Translations under genes and position numbers: made by a program
The notes under the pieces: generated by a model
The model's input: only the letters and a program-made list of their open reading frames with translations
Told to the model about the DNA's origin: nothing
Database searches by the model: none
Shown here: piece after piece, positions 36,487 to 45,338 of the stretch
Numbering within the stretch: position 1 is the stretch's first letter
Layout: each line of letters opens with the position of its first letter
NCBI GenBank assembly: GCA_003551645.1
Contig: PUND01000091.1
Location: 1-55,287, forward strand
Direction of reading: 5' to 3'
Source: Phycisphaerae bacterium
Lineage (GTDB): Bacteria; Planctomycetota; Phycisphaerae; SM23-33
Length of the DNA: 55,287 bases

Positions 36487-38451
36487 CTATTGCTGTTGTG
36501 AGGGTTCCTTGTCGTCCGGTTCAATCACCGCCGGTTCGTCCTTTTGCGGCTGTTCCGGCTCGTCTGGACGCGGCGACTGCGGCTCATCCGGCTGTTGCGG
36601 CTCCTCAAGCTCCACATCGGGGAGCAGCGGGGCCTGTCCGGGCAGCGGGTCCTCGTACAGAGGTCCGATGCCCAGCTTCTCGCGGACATCCGGCGATATC
36701 TCGTCGGGATCCCTGGGTCGTTCCGGAGGCAGCACGCGGCCGACCGGTTTGCCCTGCTCTTGCATTATCATCCGGTGCGTCAGGTGGCGGCTGACGCTAT
36801 CCTGGACATGTCTGGACCAGTAGGCCTGCTGGGTAAGGCGCTCTTTCATGCGGATCGCCTCTTCCATCTGAGGACGCATCGCCAGGGCGTTATCCACGAA
36901 CCACATGGCCCGGTCGGTGTCGCCCTCGGCCAGCGCCTGTCGGGCGTCGCGAATGTGCTGCTCGGCCAGTCGGCTGCGACCCCACCATCGCATGCCTTCC
37001 CTGGCACCGATGCGGTAGCGTTCCACATCGCTGAGCGCCTGATCGCCGACCTCGGCCGCGACGTCCTGCTTCACGATGTGCGGCGTGATGGCGATGATGA
37101 TCTCCTCGCGGTCTGTCGTGTCGCCGGTCTGGCGAAACGCCGATCCGACATACGGCAGGTTTCCAAGTACAGGCACCTGTCCTCGGGAGGTGTTCAGCCG
37201 TTCCCGGAACAGGCCGCCGATGACTATGGTGTGACCGTCGCGGACCAGCACGTTGGTGGTCACCTCGGTGGTAGTTTCACTGGGAAGCACACTACCGCCG
37301 ACCTGGCGCACAGAGCCAGAGGAGTCCTCCGGGTGGATCTCCATACGGATGAAACCGTCCTCGGCGATGTAAGGACGCACGATCAGCCGAGTACCCGTTT
37401 CCAGGAACTCGACGGTCTCGGTTGCCACCGTCTGGGTTACGGTGGTGGTCAAGTAGCCGTCGCGGTTACCGACCAACACCTGTCCGCGCTGTTTGTTGAT
37501 CACAAGCAGCTTGGGATTCGCCAGGACCGTCACATCGGTAATGCTCTCAAGGGCGCGAATGAAGAATCCTATCTCGCTGCTGATGATCCCGAAGGTGAAT
37601 CCGCCGCTGGGCACAGCGTCCTTGAAGTCGGTGCGGATAGTGCTGAAGACCTCGTTGCTCGGCAGGTCGCCTTCGGACAGTTCGCCGGGCACGATGTCGG
37701 TCAGGCCGTCGCTGACCGAGCCAAGCTGCTCGAAGTCGATGCCGGCCAGCGTGTTGAAGTCTATGCCGAGGTGGTTGTCCTCGGTTAGCGAGGCCCGCAT
37801 AAGCGTCGCCTCTATCAGTACCTGCTTGGGCTTGACGTCCACCTCGCGGAGAATTTCCTCGATGTCCTCGAGGCGGTCCTCGTACTCGCGAATGATAAGC
37901 ATGTCGCTGGTGGCGTAATCGATACCGCCGGCTTCGCTGCTGCTGGTTCCGACACCGGAACCCGGCGACGGAGTCTGCGCGACGGTCGCATCCCTTGAAA
38001 GAGCCGGGTCTATCAGGGCACGTGCGTCCTCGGCCGTAACGTAGGACAGACGAAACACCCTGGTGACCATCTGTCTCTCGCTCGCCTTGATCTCCTCCAG
38101 TTGCTGCGGCGTGTACACATAAATGAAGTTGCCCTCTTTTCTGTGCACAAACCCGGTCGAGCGAAGCACGGCCTCCAGCGCCTCTTTGAAAGTGACGCTG
38201 TAAAGGTCCGCCGTCACCTCGCCCTCGACCTCCCTGGTGGCGACGATGTTCCGTCGCCCTTGTGCGCTGAGCATCTGGAGCATGCTGCGCAGGTCAGTAT
38301 TGCGAGCGTTGATGTTGAAGGTGTCGCTGTCGGTCCTTTCCACGGGTGTGTCGTTGGCGTTTTCCTGAGCGTCGGAAACCGGCACCGACAGAAGCAACGC
38401 GCCGGCCGCACATAGCCCTGCAAGTCGCAAGATCATCTTCGCCGCGGTCAT
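36487..38451 (-). CDS. Secretin (GspD/PilQ-type outer-membrane channel) with TPR-like C-terminal extension
   Basis: The 654-residue protein has a signal peptide (1-29), then an STN-type N0 domain (~50-115: NINARNTDLRSMLQMLSAQG, TFKEALEAVLRSTGFVH) and one or two N domains (~125-215). The secretin core follows (~235-460: PKQVLIEATLMRASLTEDNH, VLANPKLLVINKQRGQVLVG, VRDGHTIVIGGLFRE, VPVLGNLPYVGSAFRQ). After the core is an unusual helical region (~470-560, AEQHIRDARQALAEGDTDRA), then a Pro/Glu/Asp-rich tail (~575-654). GspD and PilQ usually end shortly after the core. The ATG at 38451 has a strong GAGGAGAGG upstream. Confidence 0.95.
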   Translation of the reverse strand: MTAAKMILRLAGLCAAGALLLSVPVSDAQENANDTPVERTDSDTFNINARNTDLRSMLQMLSAQGRRNIVATREVEGEVTADLYSVTFKEALEAVLRSTGFVHRKEGNFIYVYTPQQLEEIKASERQMVTRVFRLSYVTAEDARALIDPALSRDATVAQTPSPGSGVGTSSSEAGGIDYATSDMLIIREYEDRLEDIEEILREVDVKPKQVLIEATLMRASLTEDNHLGIDFNTLAGIDFEQLGSVSDGLTDIVPGELSEGDLPSNEVFSTIRTDFKDAVPSGGFTFGIISSEIGFFIRALESITDVTVLANPKLLVINKQRGQVLVGNRDGYLTTTVTQTVATETVEFLETGTRLIVRPYIAEDGFIRMEIHPEDSSGSVRQVGGSVLPSETTTEVTTNVLVRDGHTIVIGGLFRERLNTSRGQVPVLGNLPYVGSAFRQTGDTTDREEIIIAITPHIVKQDVAAEVGDQALSDVERYRIGAREGMRWWGRSRLAEQHIRDARQALAEGDTDRAMWFVDNALAMRPQMEEAIRMKERLTQQAYWSRHVQDSVSRHLTHRMIMQEQGKPVGRVLPPERPRDPDEISPDVREKLGIGPLYEDPLPGQAPLLPDVELEEPQQPDEPQSPRPDEPEQPQKDEPAVIEPDDKEPSQQQ

Positions 38452-38543
38452 CTTTTCCTCTCCTCGCTTATCGTGACCACACTTGGCGGTCATCCGCAGA
38501 ATCCTGGTGCTCTCATCGCCATCACCGATTTCCCCCGCCAAAG

Positions 38544-39137
38544 TCAGCGCGACATTCGCAATCGCATCCGCACACCCTCTTTTTCGATCAGACAGGCGTG
38601 CGGCTTGATTTCCACCACCCGAAAACCGTTTATTGTTTCCCCTTCCAGGAGTACCTTGCCGTTGATAATCGCCGTCGAGGTCCCCGAAACCGCGGTGCTC
38701 TGAAGCCGCAATGACTGGGCTTCCGCCGCGATTCGTTGACGACCGGCCTCCTCAACATCCTGCGTATCGTCCGCCTCAACAGACGTTTCCGTGCCGCTCG
38801 CCTCGTCTTTCTGCCGGAAGGCGCCGAGCTTTGGCTCGAAGATGTCACGCCTGAAGTCGCGATCGATGCCGCGGATGTACTCCAGCTTCCGCGAGTCCGC
38901 GGCGGTTCGGACATCCGCGTCCGAAGTATCCCGGATAGCCGTTATATCCGGCACAGTCCGCGCCTCCGAACTGTCGTCCGCCAGGGACTCGTCTGGGCCG
39001 GAGACCAGTACCCTCAGCCCCAGGAACATCAGCAGCAACGCAAGCCCGGCCGCGACGGTCGTCTTGCGCTTGTCCTTGCACAGCTCGAACCGCACGCGGC
39101 GGCCAAACAGTTCCATTTTGTCACGTACGTTGTCCAT
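38544..39137 (-). CDS. PilP/GspC-like inner-membrane assembly protein
   Basis: The 197-residue protein has an N-terminal membrane helix (~28-46), a long polar linker, and a C-terminal domain (~145-197). The C-terminal domain follows the HR/PilP layout: LRLQSTAVSGTSTAIINGKV, LEGETINGFRVVEIKPHACLI, then a basic strand. In the type II system this domain contacts the secretin. The gene sits between pilO (12 bases) and the secretin (~90 bases), exactly where PilP belongs. Confidence 0.75.
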   Translation of the reverse strand: MDNVRDKMELFGRRVRFELCKDKRKTTVAAGLALLLMFLGLRVLVSGPDESLADDSSEARTVPDITAIRDTSDADVRTAADSRKLEYIRGIDRDFRRDIFEPKLGAFRQKDEASGTETSVEADDTQDVEEAGRQRIAAEAQSLRLQSTAVSGTSTAIINGKVLLEGETINGFRVVEIKPHACLIEKEGVRMRLRMSR

Positions 39138-39149
39138 CTTTCGGTCCGC

Positions 39150-39680
39150 TCAGTCCCCGAGAAAATAGATATTCAATCGCATATCGATTTTCAGTTCGTC
39201 GCAGTCCGGCTGGGCCTCCATCGCCAGAGTATCGACCCGTGCAAGACGCTCCATCCGCTCGATATGCCGGAGAAAGTCCACCAGCGAGAGGTACCTTCCC
39301 TGCAGTTGCATCCTGATAGGCAGCGTCTGGAAAAGTTCCTCGCGCTTGGGATTTCCCGGTTCTATCCGATCGCTGAGCAACTCATCCGACGGCAGGTTCA
39401 TGGTGATTTCACGCAGAAACTCGCCCAGTTCCTGTTGATTCGGCAACCGGCGGTCTAAGTTGTGGTACTGCCGCCTCATTTCCTCGACCTCTTCTATAAG
39501 CTCCGGCAGCCGTGCCGCCTGCGCCAGTTCCCGTTCCAGAACTTCTTCCTTCTCCGAGATCCGGACCGAATGCTCCTGAAGGACGCGATGTTGCGGATAG
39601 AACACCGCTGCGGTCGCGATCACGAGCATCCCCAGAGGCACCATCAGAACGAGCCAGTTTTTCCTGATAATCAGCGGCAT
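39150..39680 (-). CDS. PilO-like assembly protein
   Basis: The 176-residue protein has one N-terminal helix (8-28), a coiled coil (~30-80: ERELAQAARLPELIEEVEEM) and an alpha/beta C-domain (~85-176: YLSLVDFLRHIERMERLARV, LKIDMRLNIYF). This is the PilO/GspM layout. The position between pilN and pilP-like genes supports it. Confidence 0.85.
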   Translation of the reverse strand: MPLIIRKNWLVLMVPLGMLVIATAAVFYPQHRVLQEHSVRISEKEEVLERELAQAARLPELIEEVEEMRRQYHNLDRRLPNQQELGEFLREITMNLPSDELLSDRIEPGNPKREELFQTLPIRMQLQGRYLSLVDFLRHIERMERLARVDTLAMEAQPDCDELKIDMRLNIYFLGD

Positions 39681-39695
39681 TGCTCCTCCGGTGGA

Positions 39696-40334
39696 CTAGC
39701 GCACTACGTAGCAACTGACCTGGAACTCCCGCGCACGGCGTCCGCGAAACTCCACATCGCGCGCGTATCCCATTGTGATATCCTCCAGCAAAGGATTGGT
39801 TGCCAGCGCGGCTATGAAGTTCGCCACTTCCACGTCGCTGGGGGCTATACCGGTCATCCTCAATTGCAGACGTCGCACTGTGGCAGTCTCCGGTTCGGAC
39901 CCCATGGCCACCCGCGGGGCGGACTGGTCGCCGCCTTCGTCGGGGCGGGCCTGCTGGCGCAGCTCGACCGTCTCCAGTCTGAGCGAACGCATCGCGACTG
40001 CTTCAGGGGCCAAATCCGTGATAACCGCCAGCACATCCAGGGCCTCAACGCTGCTGCCCATGTCGGCGGCCACCTGCCTCTTGAGCTTAAGCTCGGACTG
40101 CTTTTGTCGCAGTTCAGCCAGCAGGTCCAACTGCTCCGAGGCCCGCTCGGTCCGCTCGGTGAGCACGCCAAGCTCCGCTCGCGCCTGCCGGAGGCGTTCA
40201 TGTCGCAGCCCGGCCAGAGCAAGCAGGGCCAGCGCGCAGATAACCAGCAGGTTGCACTGGCTGAGCAGCCGCCTGCGATGCTCGCGGCTGTGGCGTATTT
40301 CGTCAGGCAGAAAGTCGACGTCTTGCATTTCCAA
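39696..40334 (-). CDS. PilN-like assembly protein
   Basis: The 212-residue protein starts with DVDFLPDEIR, close to the NLLPwR motif that binds PilM. It has a membrane helix (~25-45), a coiled coil (~50-90) and a ferredoxin-like C-domain. Start at ATG 40334 or 40328; either overlaps the end of pilM by about 30 bases, so the two are translationally coupled. PilN links cytoplasmic PilM to periplasmic PilO. Confidence 0.85.
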   Translation of the reverse strand: MEMQDVDFLPDEIRHSREHRRRLLSQCNLLVICALALLALAGLRHERLRQARAELGVLTERTERASEQLDLLAELRQKQSELKLKRQVAADMGSSVEALDVLAVITDLAPEAVAMRSLRLETVELRQQARPDEGGDQSAPRVAMGSEPETATVRRLQLRMTGIAPSDVEVANFIAALATNPLLEDITMGYARDVEFRGRRAREFQVSCYVVR

Positions 40335-41457
40335 TATCTCTCTGCTGTTGCCTACTGCTTTTGCGCAGAGCCAGCCCGGCGCAGACCCCCCACTCGCACA
40401 GCACGCCGCGACGATCGGCCCCCAGCGGCGCGCCGGAGACGTCCACGGCCCTCAGCGGTCTGGCAAGTACACAAGGGGTCGTGATATGCTCATCCAGCAA
40501 GCTCGCTAAAGCCGGGTCGTATGCCTCGCCGCCCGTCAGAAGGACTTCCCCGGGCCGCAGTCCGCGGAAGGTTACAGCGCAGTACCTCAAACAGAGCATG
40601 ATCTCCTGGGCAAGCTCCTGGACCTTCCCGCGCACGGCGTCAAAGACGGTCCACTGGAGCGAATCCCCGGCAGACGGCTTTGACTCGTCGTTGCCGGCCT
40701 GCTCCGATTGCTCACGCATGATTTTCAGGCGCAGTTCGTCGGCCTCACCCTCGGACAGGTTCAACTGCTCGGCTATGGTCTTGACCAGATCCCGGCCGCC
40801 TATACCGATGGTCTTGATAAACAACACCTGCCTGCCGCGCGCGACCACCACTCGCGTGCCGATCCGCCCCAGGTCCACCAGGACGGTCACCGCTCGCTCG
40901 TCCTCGCGGCGTTTCAGCAGTCGCTCGAAAGTCCGAAACAGCGCCAGCGGCTCGGCGTCTATGTGCTCGAGGCGCAGCCCGGCCTCCTCGGCCAGGGCCA
41001 CCCGCCGTCGGACGATGTCGCCTGGGGCGGCCATCAGGATTATCTCGTTGCGAAGCTCCTCGCCGACGCGGACCTCCCCGGCGTTCAGGAAGCACAACTG
41101 GTCAGGGTCCGGCTCGAAGCTGAACTGCTCCCTGGCCTCCCATCGCACCGCCTGGGCCAGCTCCGACTCCGGCATCTGCGGAAGACGCACTGATTTGACC
41201 CGAAGCTCCTCGCAGGAAAGCGCCATCACCGCCCGCCTGCCTCGGAAAGCGCCTTCGCGGATAAGCTCACGCAGCGCACTCACCCGCCGGGCGTGAAGCT
41301 CCGCTTCGTCCACCGCGCCGCCGGACAAGCGCCGAAGGGCACAGGCCGAGACCGCCGGCGACTGGGAAGGACCGCGAAGCTGCATCAGCTTCACGCTGTC
41401 GCCGCCGATATCGACGCCTATGGGCCAGCCGGAACCGGATGTCAAAAGTCCAAACAT
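40303..41457 (-). CDS. PilM-like actin-fold cytoplasmic ring protein
   Basis: The 384-residue protein is a PilM/GspL cytoplasmic homologue. Its actin-type phosphate motif is IGVDIGGDSVKLMQL (13-27), the second motif is VLVDLGRIGTRVVVARG, and the adenosine segment is EVLLTGGEAYDPAL. It should bind ATP and the N-terminus of PilN. It lacks any membrane helix, as in PilM rather than GspL. The Pro- and Asp-rich insert (EQAGNDESKPSAGDS) is local. Confidence 0.9.
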   Translation of the reverse strand: MFGLLTSGSGWPIGVDIGGDSVKLMQLRGPSQSPAVSACALRRLSGGAVDEAELHARRVSALRELIREGAFRGRRAVMALSCEELRVKSVRLPQMPESELAQAVRWEAREQFSFEPDPDQLCFLNAGEVRVGEELRNEIILMAAPGDIVRRRVALAEEAGLRLEHIDAEPLALFRTFERLLKRREDERAVTVLVDLGRIGTRVVVARGRQVLFIKTIGIGGRDLVKTIAEQLNLSEGEADELRLKIMREQSEQAGNDESKPSAGDSLQWTVFDAVRGKVQELAQEIMLCLRYCAVTFRGLRPGEVLLTGGEAYDPALASLLDEHITTPCVLARPLRAVDVSGAPLGADRRGVLCEWGVCAGLALRKSSRQQQRDIGNARRRLSA

Positions 41458-41478
41458 ATGCCTTTACCAACGCCCCTG

Positions 41479-41997
41479 TTACTTTCGGGACACCGTCACA
41501 TTCCCTGTCGCCGCCGCCACCTTCACGCGGTAGGTGTAATCGCCGGCGCCGACAACAATGCCGCCTCCGCTTTCGGGAGAGCCCATTTCGTCGAACGTCA
41601 CGGCCGAGGCCTCACCGAAGCTCGCCGAGACCAGCTCAACCTGGTCGAAGCCGCTTTGGGCCGAGAAATCCACCTCGTACGCGGTCTTTGTAATCGGATG
41701 ATCCAGGGGTCCACTTGCGTTAGACAACGTGTACGTGTTCGCAAACGTATCGAAGTCCACCGTCACAGGCCTCTGCATGGTAATCGCGTGGTCCTGGGCG
41801 TACTGGAGGTCGGTCGCCAGCATCCTGGCGGCCGATGTGGCCTGCATATCCGCCCCGCGGACGACGTGCGGCACCACCGCCACGGCCGTAATCGCCAGAA
41901 TGACGATTACCACGATCAACTCAATCAGCGAGAATCCGGCCCTGTAAGAGCCGTGCCGGGTCTGTACGGGGCCTTTCAAACGATCGCCGGCGCACAT
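41479..41997 (-). CDS. GspH-like minor pseudopilin
   Basis: The 172-residue protein has a prepilin leader ending in Gly, then F-S-L-I-E-L (cleavage before Phe, Glu at +5) and a hydrophobic helix VVIVILAITAVAVVPH. A C-terminal beta domain with VSRK at the end follows. The stretch DLQYAQDHAITMQRPVTVDF fits the GspH family. I place the start at ATG 41997, 4 bases after the previous stop; an ATG at 42021 is an alternative. It is the pseudopilin nearest to pilM. Confidence 0.8.
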   Translation of the reverse strand: MCAGDRLKGPVQTRHGSYRAGFSLIELIVVIVILAITAVAVVPHVVRGADMQATSAARMLATDLQYAQDHAITMQRPVTVDFDTFANTYTLSNASGPLDHPITKTAYEVDFSAQSGFDQVELVSASFGEASAVTFDEMGSPESGGGIVVGAGDYTYRVKVAAATGNVTVSRK

Positions 41998-42001
41998 GGG
42001 G

Positions 42002-42364
42002 TCAAAGATCGGAAGAGGCATCTTCCGTCTCGCCCTTAGCGGAGTCGTCGGATTGCGTGGCGTTCTCATGGCGCCCTCCTGGTGCATCCTCCCCGTCCTG
42101 CGATACGGCCTGGACGCGGATATCGCCGCTTTTGAGCAACCGGATAATCTCGTCGAGCTTCTGGTTGGTCTCTTGCTGTGCCTCCAGCAGGTCCTGCCGC
42201 TGCTGGGCTGCATCACCCCACATTCTTGCCGGCTCGGCATGAGCGACGCTCCTGCCCGGCACCACGGCCATGTACATCAGCCAGCAGGCCGTTACCGCCA
42301 GCGCAATCAGCAGCCAGATACGTGTGGCACGTCCCAAACCGCCTTTCTCCAGTTGTTCCGTCAT
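42002..42364 (-). CDS. Small single-pass membrane protein in the pilus block
   Basis: This 120-residue protein (ATG 42364; ATG 42373 also possible) has one membrane helix (~18-40) and then a coiled, polar tail (AQQRQDLLEAQQETNQKLDE) ending in an acidic run. I do not recognise the family. It lies between the GspK-like and GspH-like genes, so it may be an accessory of the machine. Confidence 0.55.
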   Translation of the reverse strand: MTEQLEKGGLGRATRIWLLIALAVTACWLMYMAVVPGRSVAHAEPARMWGDAAQQRQDLLEAQQETNQKLDEIIRLLKSGDIRVQAVSQDGEDAPGGRHENATQSDDSAKGETEDASSDL

Positions 42365-42382
42365 AATTGCCACCTCATGTAA

Positions 42383-43564
42383 TCAGTCGGCCTCAACAAT
42401 CAGCGTCCATCTGTTTCCGAAGTCGTAGATACGGCAACGGTCCGCATCGTATTTGACCGTGTGCGAACCCAGCAGCGAGTAGTCGATCCCCACCCGCTCG
42501 CTCAGTATCCCGCCGGTAATCTCCATGCGCGAGTGGTTCCCGTCCGTATTGCCGCGGACGATGCCTCCGTCGGCAATAACCATACCTTCAATATCGGCAG
42601 TCGCATGGGCATGGATGATTACTCGTCCGCCGGCAACGACGGCCGGGAAGCCGTCCAGGGCCTGCAGCTCAATCTTGCGGCCGCTCAGCTCGATATCCCC
42701 TTCGGTAACCAGCGTGCCCTGGAAGGACACATCGTCACCAATTGACACGCCCCCGACGCTGGCCGGCACCAGGTGCACGACGCCGCCGGGGTTGGACGAT
42801 GTAATCGCACCGCCATTGCACACCGCATCGTCGGCCGAGACCGTATTGCCGATTCTTTCGATGGCCTGGCCACGGATGTCCGGGGTATCCTGATAAGGGT
42901 CTTCATGCCATGCGTAGTCGATGTAGTCCTCATAGCTCACCGACAACACAGGCAAACGGCTCGCGTTGGATATCAGCGAGCCGCCGACCGATCCGAACCA
43001 GCTCCTCCATGCCGATCCGGTGGCGTAAACATCGCCCAGGACCGTTCCCCTGACAAATACGTTGCCGTCGCCGTACACATCACCGGCCAGCTCGGCGGAA
43101 CCCGGCACGGATGTACCCTCCCGGTCAACCCTGAGGGCATGCTCAAGCTCGATGTGGCCGGTGGACCTGACCAGCGCGCCGGCTATGCGGATCCGCTCCA
43201 GCTCACCGCTGGTGCCGGTACTGCTGATGTGGAACAGGTCGGTCGCCTGCTCGTCGGCGACCGATATCTCAAAGCTGTAGCTGCCATCCTCATCGCCCAG
43301 TGCGTAGGGCCCCCACGTGGTCCCTTCGGCCCGGCTTCCCATTGTCTGCAGAACATAAAGCGCGTGCTCCAGACCGCCGGCGGCCACATAATCGGCCTGT
43401 CTTGAGTGCAACAAGTTTTCCGTCCCGGCCGTCATCAGCGTAGCGCTATAGAGGTACGACAGCCCTACCACCGACGCGATCGCCACAAGCATAAGGACCA
43501 CCAGCAGCGCGACACCGCGGGCCGGATTACGTCCTTCGGTCGTCTTGTACGGCCTGAGTTTCAT
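42383..43564 (-). CDS. GspK/PilX-like minor pseudopilin with a beta-helix-like body
   Basis: The 393-residue protein begins with the PilX/GspK-type start ARGVALLVVLMLVAIASVVG, which has no Glu at +5, as in GspK. After a long helix and a beta region comes a body (~180-360) with repeated short strands (GDVYGDGNVFVRGTVLGDVY, AGGRVIIHAHATADIEGMVI) like a right-handed beta-helix or bactofilin-type stack. Start chosen at ATG 43564. It could be the tip pseudopilin carrying an adhesive or binding surface. Confidence 0.7.
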   Translation of the reverse strand: MKLRPYKTTEGRNPARGVALLVVLMLVAIASVVGLSYLYSATLMTAGTENLLHSRQADYVAAGGLEHALYVLQTMGSRAEGTTWGPYALGDEDGSYSFEISVADEQATDLFHISSTGTSGELERIRIAGALVRSTGHIELEHALRVDREGTSVPGSAELAGDVYGDGNVFVRGTVLGDVYATGSAWRSWFGSVGGSLISNASRLPVLSVSYEDYIDYAWHEDPYQDTPDIRGQAIERIGNTVSADDAVCNGGAITSSNPGGVVHLVPASVGGVSIGDDVSFQGTLVTEGDIELSGRKIELQALDGFPAVVAGGRVIIHAHATADIEGMVIADGGIVRGNTDGNHSRMEITGGILSERVGIDYSLLGSHTVKYDADRCRIYDFGNRWTLIVEAD

Positions 43565-43599
43565 GCTGCATCTTCCGCTTATGGAACGGGCGGTCCGGT

Positions 43600-44253
43600 T
43601 CAGTGCTCCAGCACCCACTCGCCGCCGTCGAATTCGACACGGTCGGCCTGGCCGTAGCGCAGGGCGACGGAGCCGCGCAGAGCGGCCGGGCGCCCTTGGG
43701 AATCCCGCGATGCGACCACCAGACGAAAATCAACCACTCTGGTCCGCGGGGCATCGGGCAGGCAGGACAGCTCGAACTCCGTAACGTCCTGTGCTATCGG
43801 CGTGTAGACAACCCGTGGGTCGTTGAGTATCTCCTGCGAGCCGGATGATATATCCGTTAGTTTTTTCAGGTGTACCCGGTAGTTGGCCGATGCGCCTTCC
43901 TCCAGATCCACACGGTATTTGCCGACTTCGCCGGTGGCCGGGTCCCACCGCAGCAGCGCCACCTCGTTACGGTTTATCAATGCGTTGGCGTTGTAATCGC
44001 CGAGCCAGAGGATCATCCGGGTGTCGTCGGCCGACGTGACCAGCAGTGAACCACGGATAAGTCGCTCGATACGCAGCGACGCATTCCGAGCGGTCTGAAT
44101 GTGCAGGTACCGGTCCCGGCTCTGCGCCTGGGCCGACGACATCGCGAACGACAGTCCCGCCGCCGCAGCGCCAATCACGGAAATGGACGCGACGGAGACT
44201 AAAAGCTCCGCAACGGTAAGCGCTCGGATGCATTTAACGGTACGTCCGTTCAT
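43600..44253 (-). CDS. GspJ/PilW-like minor pseudopilin
   Basis: The 217-residue protein has a prepilin N-terminus ALTVAELLVSVASISVIG (Glu at +5 after cleavage before Leu). The beta-rich C-domain has WDPATGEVGKYRV and EFELSCLPDAPRTRVVDFRL, a layout of GspJ/PilW. Its ATG overlaps the stop of the GspI-like gene (ATGA), so the two are coupled. It lies upstream of the GspK-like gene in the usual I-J-K order. Confidence 0.78.
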   Translation of the reverse strand: MNGRTVKCIRALTVAELLVSVASISVIGAAAAGLSFAMSSAQAQSRDRYLHIQTARNASLRIERLIRGSLLVTSADDTRMILWLGDYNANALINRNEVALLRWDPATGEVGKYRVDLEEGASANYRVHLKKLTDISSGSQEILNDPRVVYTPIAQDVTEFELSCLPDAPRTRVVDFRLVVASRDSQGRPAALRGSVALRYGQADRVEFDGGEWVLEH

Positions 44254-44699
44254 CGGTCGTAAACCAGTCGCACTATCCTGAAGATCTCGTCGCCGTTGTG
44301 CCGCACCCGGACCGTCACCCGGATAAAGCTGGGCGGCTCATCTGAATCCTGCCCGGCGACATACACATACTCGCACGTCGCGGACCTGGTCATTCCGGCG
44401 GCCGCGGGGTCGGCCATAATCCTCCCGTCGCCGGCCGCCAGCGGCTCGACCGGCTCGGAATATCCGTCATAGTCGGCTATCGTCTCGCCGGTGTCGCTCT
44501 CGAACGGCAGCGAGATAATCCTCTCCATCAACTCGCTCGCCAGCGCCGCCGCAAGCGTGCGACGGGCGTGGTCCCGCTCGTGAGCGGCTCCGGCGGTGAA
44601 GGGCACAATTACGGCGGTGGCGGTAATCGCCAGAACGGCGACGGCCGCCGTCGCCTCCACCAGAGTGAAGCCGGCAGGCCCGGTCGGCTCAGTAGTCAA
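44250..44699 (-). CDS. GspI/PilV-like minor pseudopilin
   Basis: The 149-residue protein has the prepilin motif AGFTLVEATAAVAVLAITAT (cleavage before Phe, Glu at +5) and a GspI-type LASELMERIISLPFES. No ATG lies close to the motif; the in-frame ATG at 44810 would need to lie deep inside the upstream pseudopilin gene. I propose the TTG at 44699, giving an 11-residue leader. It overlaps the upstream stop by 11 bases, so re-initiation after the GspG-like gene is likely. The downstream ATGA overlap fits the same pattern. Confidence 0.75.
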   Translation of the reverse strand: MTTEPTGPAGFTLVEATAAVAVLAITATAVIVPFTAGAAHERDHARRTLAAALASELMERIISLPFESDTGETIADYDGYSEPVEPLAAGDGRIMADPAAAGMTRSATCEYVYVAGQDSDEPPSFIRVTVRVRHNGDEIFRIVRLVYDR

Positions 44700-45195
44700 A
44701 GTAGGCCACCCCCTTCTCGTCCGCGCCGAGAGAGTCGGCCCTGAGCGTAGCGGTCGCCGGTTGATACACGTATCCGTGGGTGTTCGCGGCCGTGGACGGA
44801 AACGGCTCATCGTCGGACAGCACCCTCACCGACGAAAGATTATTGACCGGGTTGTACGGAATCTCCCGCAAAAGGAAGCCGTAAACCAGGTCTTTGTCGC
44901 CCTCATCCTGCGACTCGCCCTGGCCCTGCGCAATGCCGGTCAACTGTGCCACAAAGGCCTCCTCGGTCGGACTCGCGGTGGTGTCCATGTCCGGATAACC
45001 GGGCGGCACGTCGCGGTGTTTGGCCTTGAAAACCTGTATCTGCATCCGCATCGTGCGGAGGTTCTCCATCAGCGTTACCGACCGCGCGGAATGCGCCGCA
45101 TCGGAGAACGAAGGCACGATGATGGCCGCGATAATCCCGAGCACGAGCACCACCACCAACAGCTCCACTAGCGTAAATGCCTTTGACAGTCGCAT
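44689..45195 (-). CDS. GspG-like pseudopilin (second copy)
   Basis: The 168-residue protein has leader MRLSKA and then FTLVELLVVVLVLGIIAAII (Glu at +5), followed by VPSFSDAAHSARSVTLMENL. The variable C-domain has NPVNNLSSVRV, resembling the GspG calcium-loop region. It is longer and less canonical than the first copy. It lies after a stem-loop following the first copy, so it may be expressed at lower level. Confidence 0.88.
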   Translation of the reverse strand: MRLSKAFTLVELLVVVLVLGIIAAIIVPSFSDAAHSARSVTLMENLRTMRMQIQVFKAKHRDVPPGYPDMDTTASPTEEAFVAQLTGIAQGQGESQDEGDKDLVYGFLLREIPYNPVNNLSSVRVLSDDEPFPSTAANTHGYVYQPATATLRADSLGADEKGVAYFDY

Positions 45196-45268
45196 GAATC
45201 ATGCTCCCGCTAAGGCCTCCCTGCCTTTGTTTGCCTGCCGTCTTGTCGTCCTCCCCCTCAACATGATT

Positions 45269-45305
45269 CCGGCCGGAGCCCCGATGTCGTCGGGACCCCG
45301 GCCGG
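45269..45305 (-). terminator. Stem-loop between the two GspG-like genes
   Basis: An 8-bp outer stem CCGGCCGG / CCGGCCGG (45269-45276 with 45298-45305) encloses GCCCCGA / TCGGGAC with an A bulge. No U-run follows on the minus strand. It may be a leaky terminator or an RNA-stability element at the 3' end of the first pseudopilin message. Confidence 0.5.
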
Positions 45306-45338
45306 TGTGTGCATCCTTTCAGACGGCACTGAACGTGC

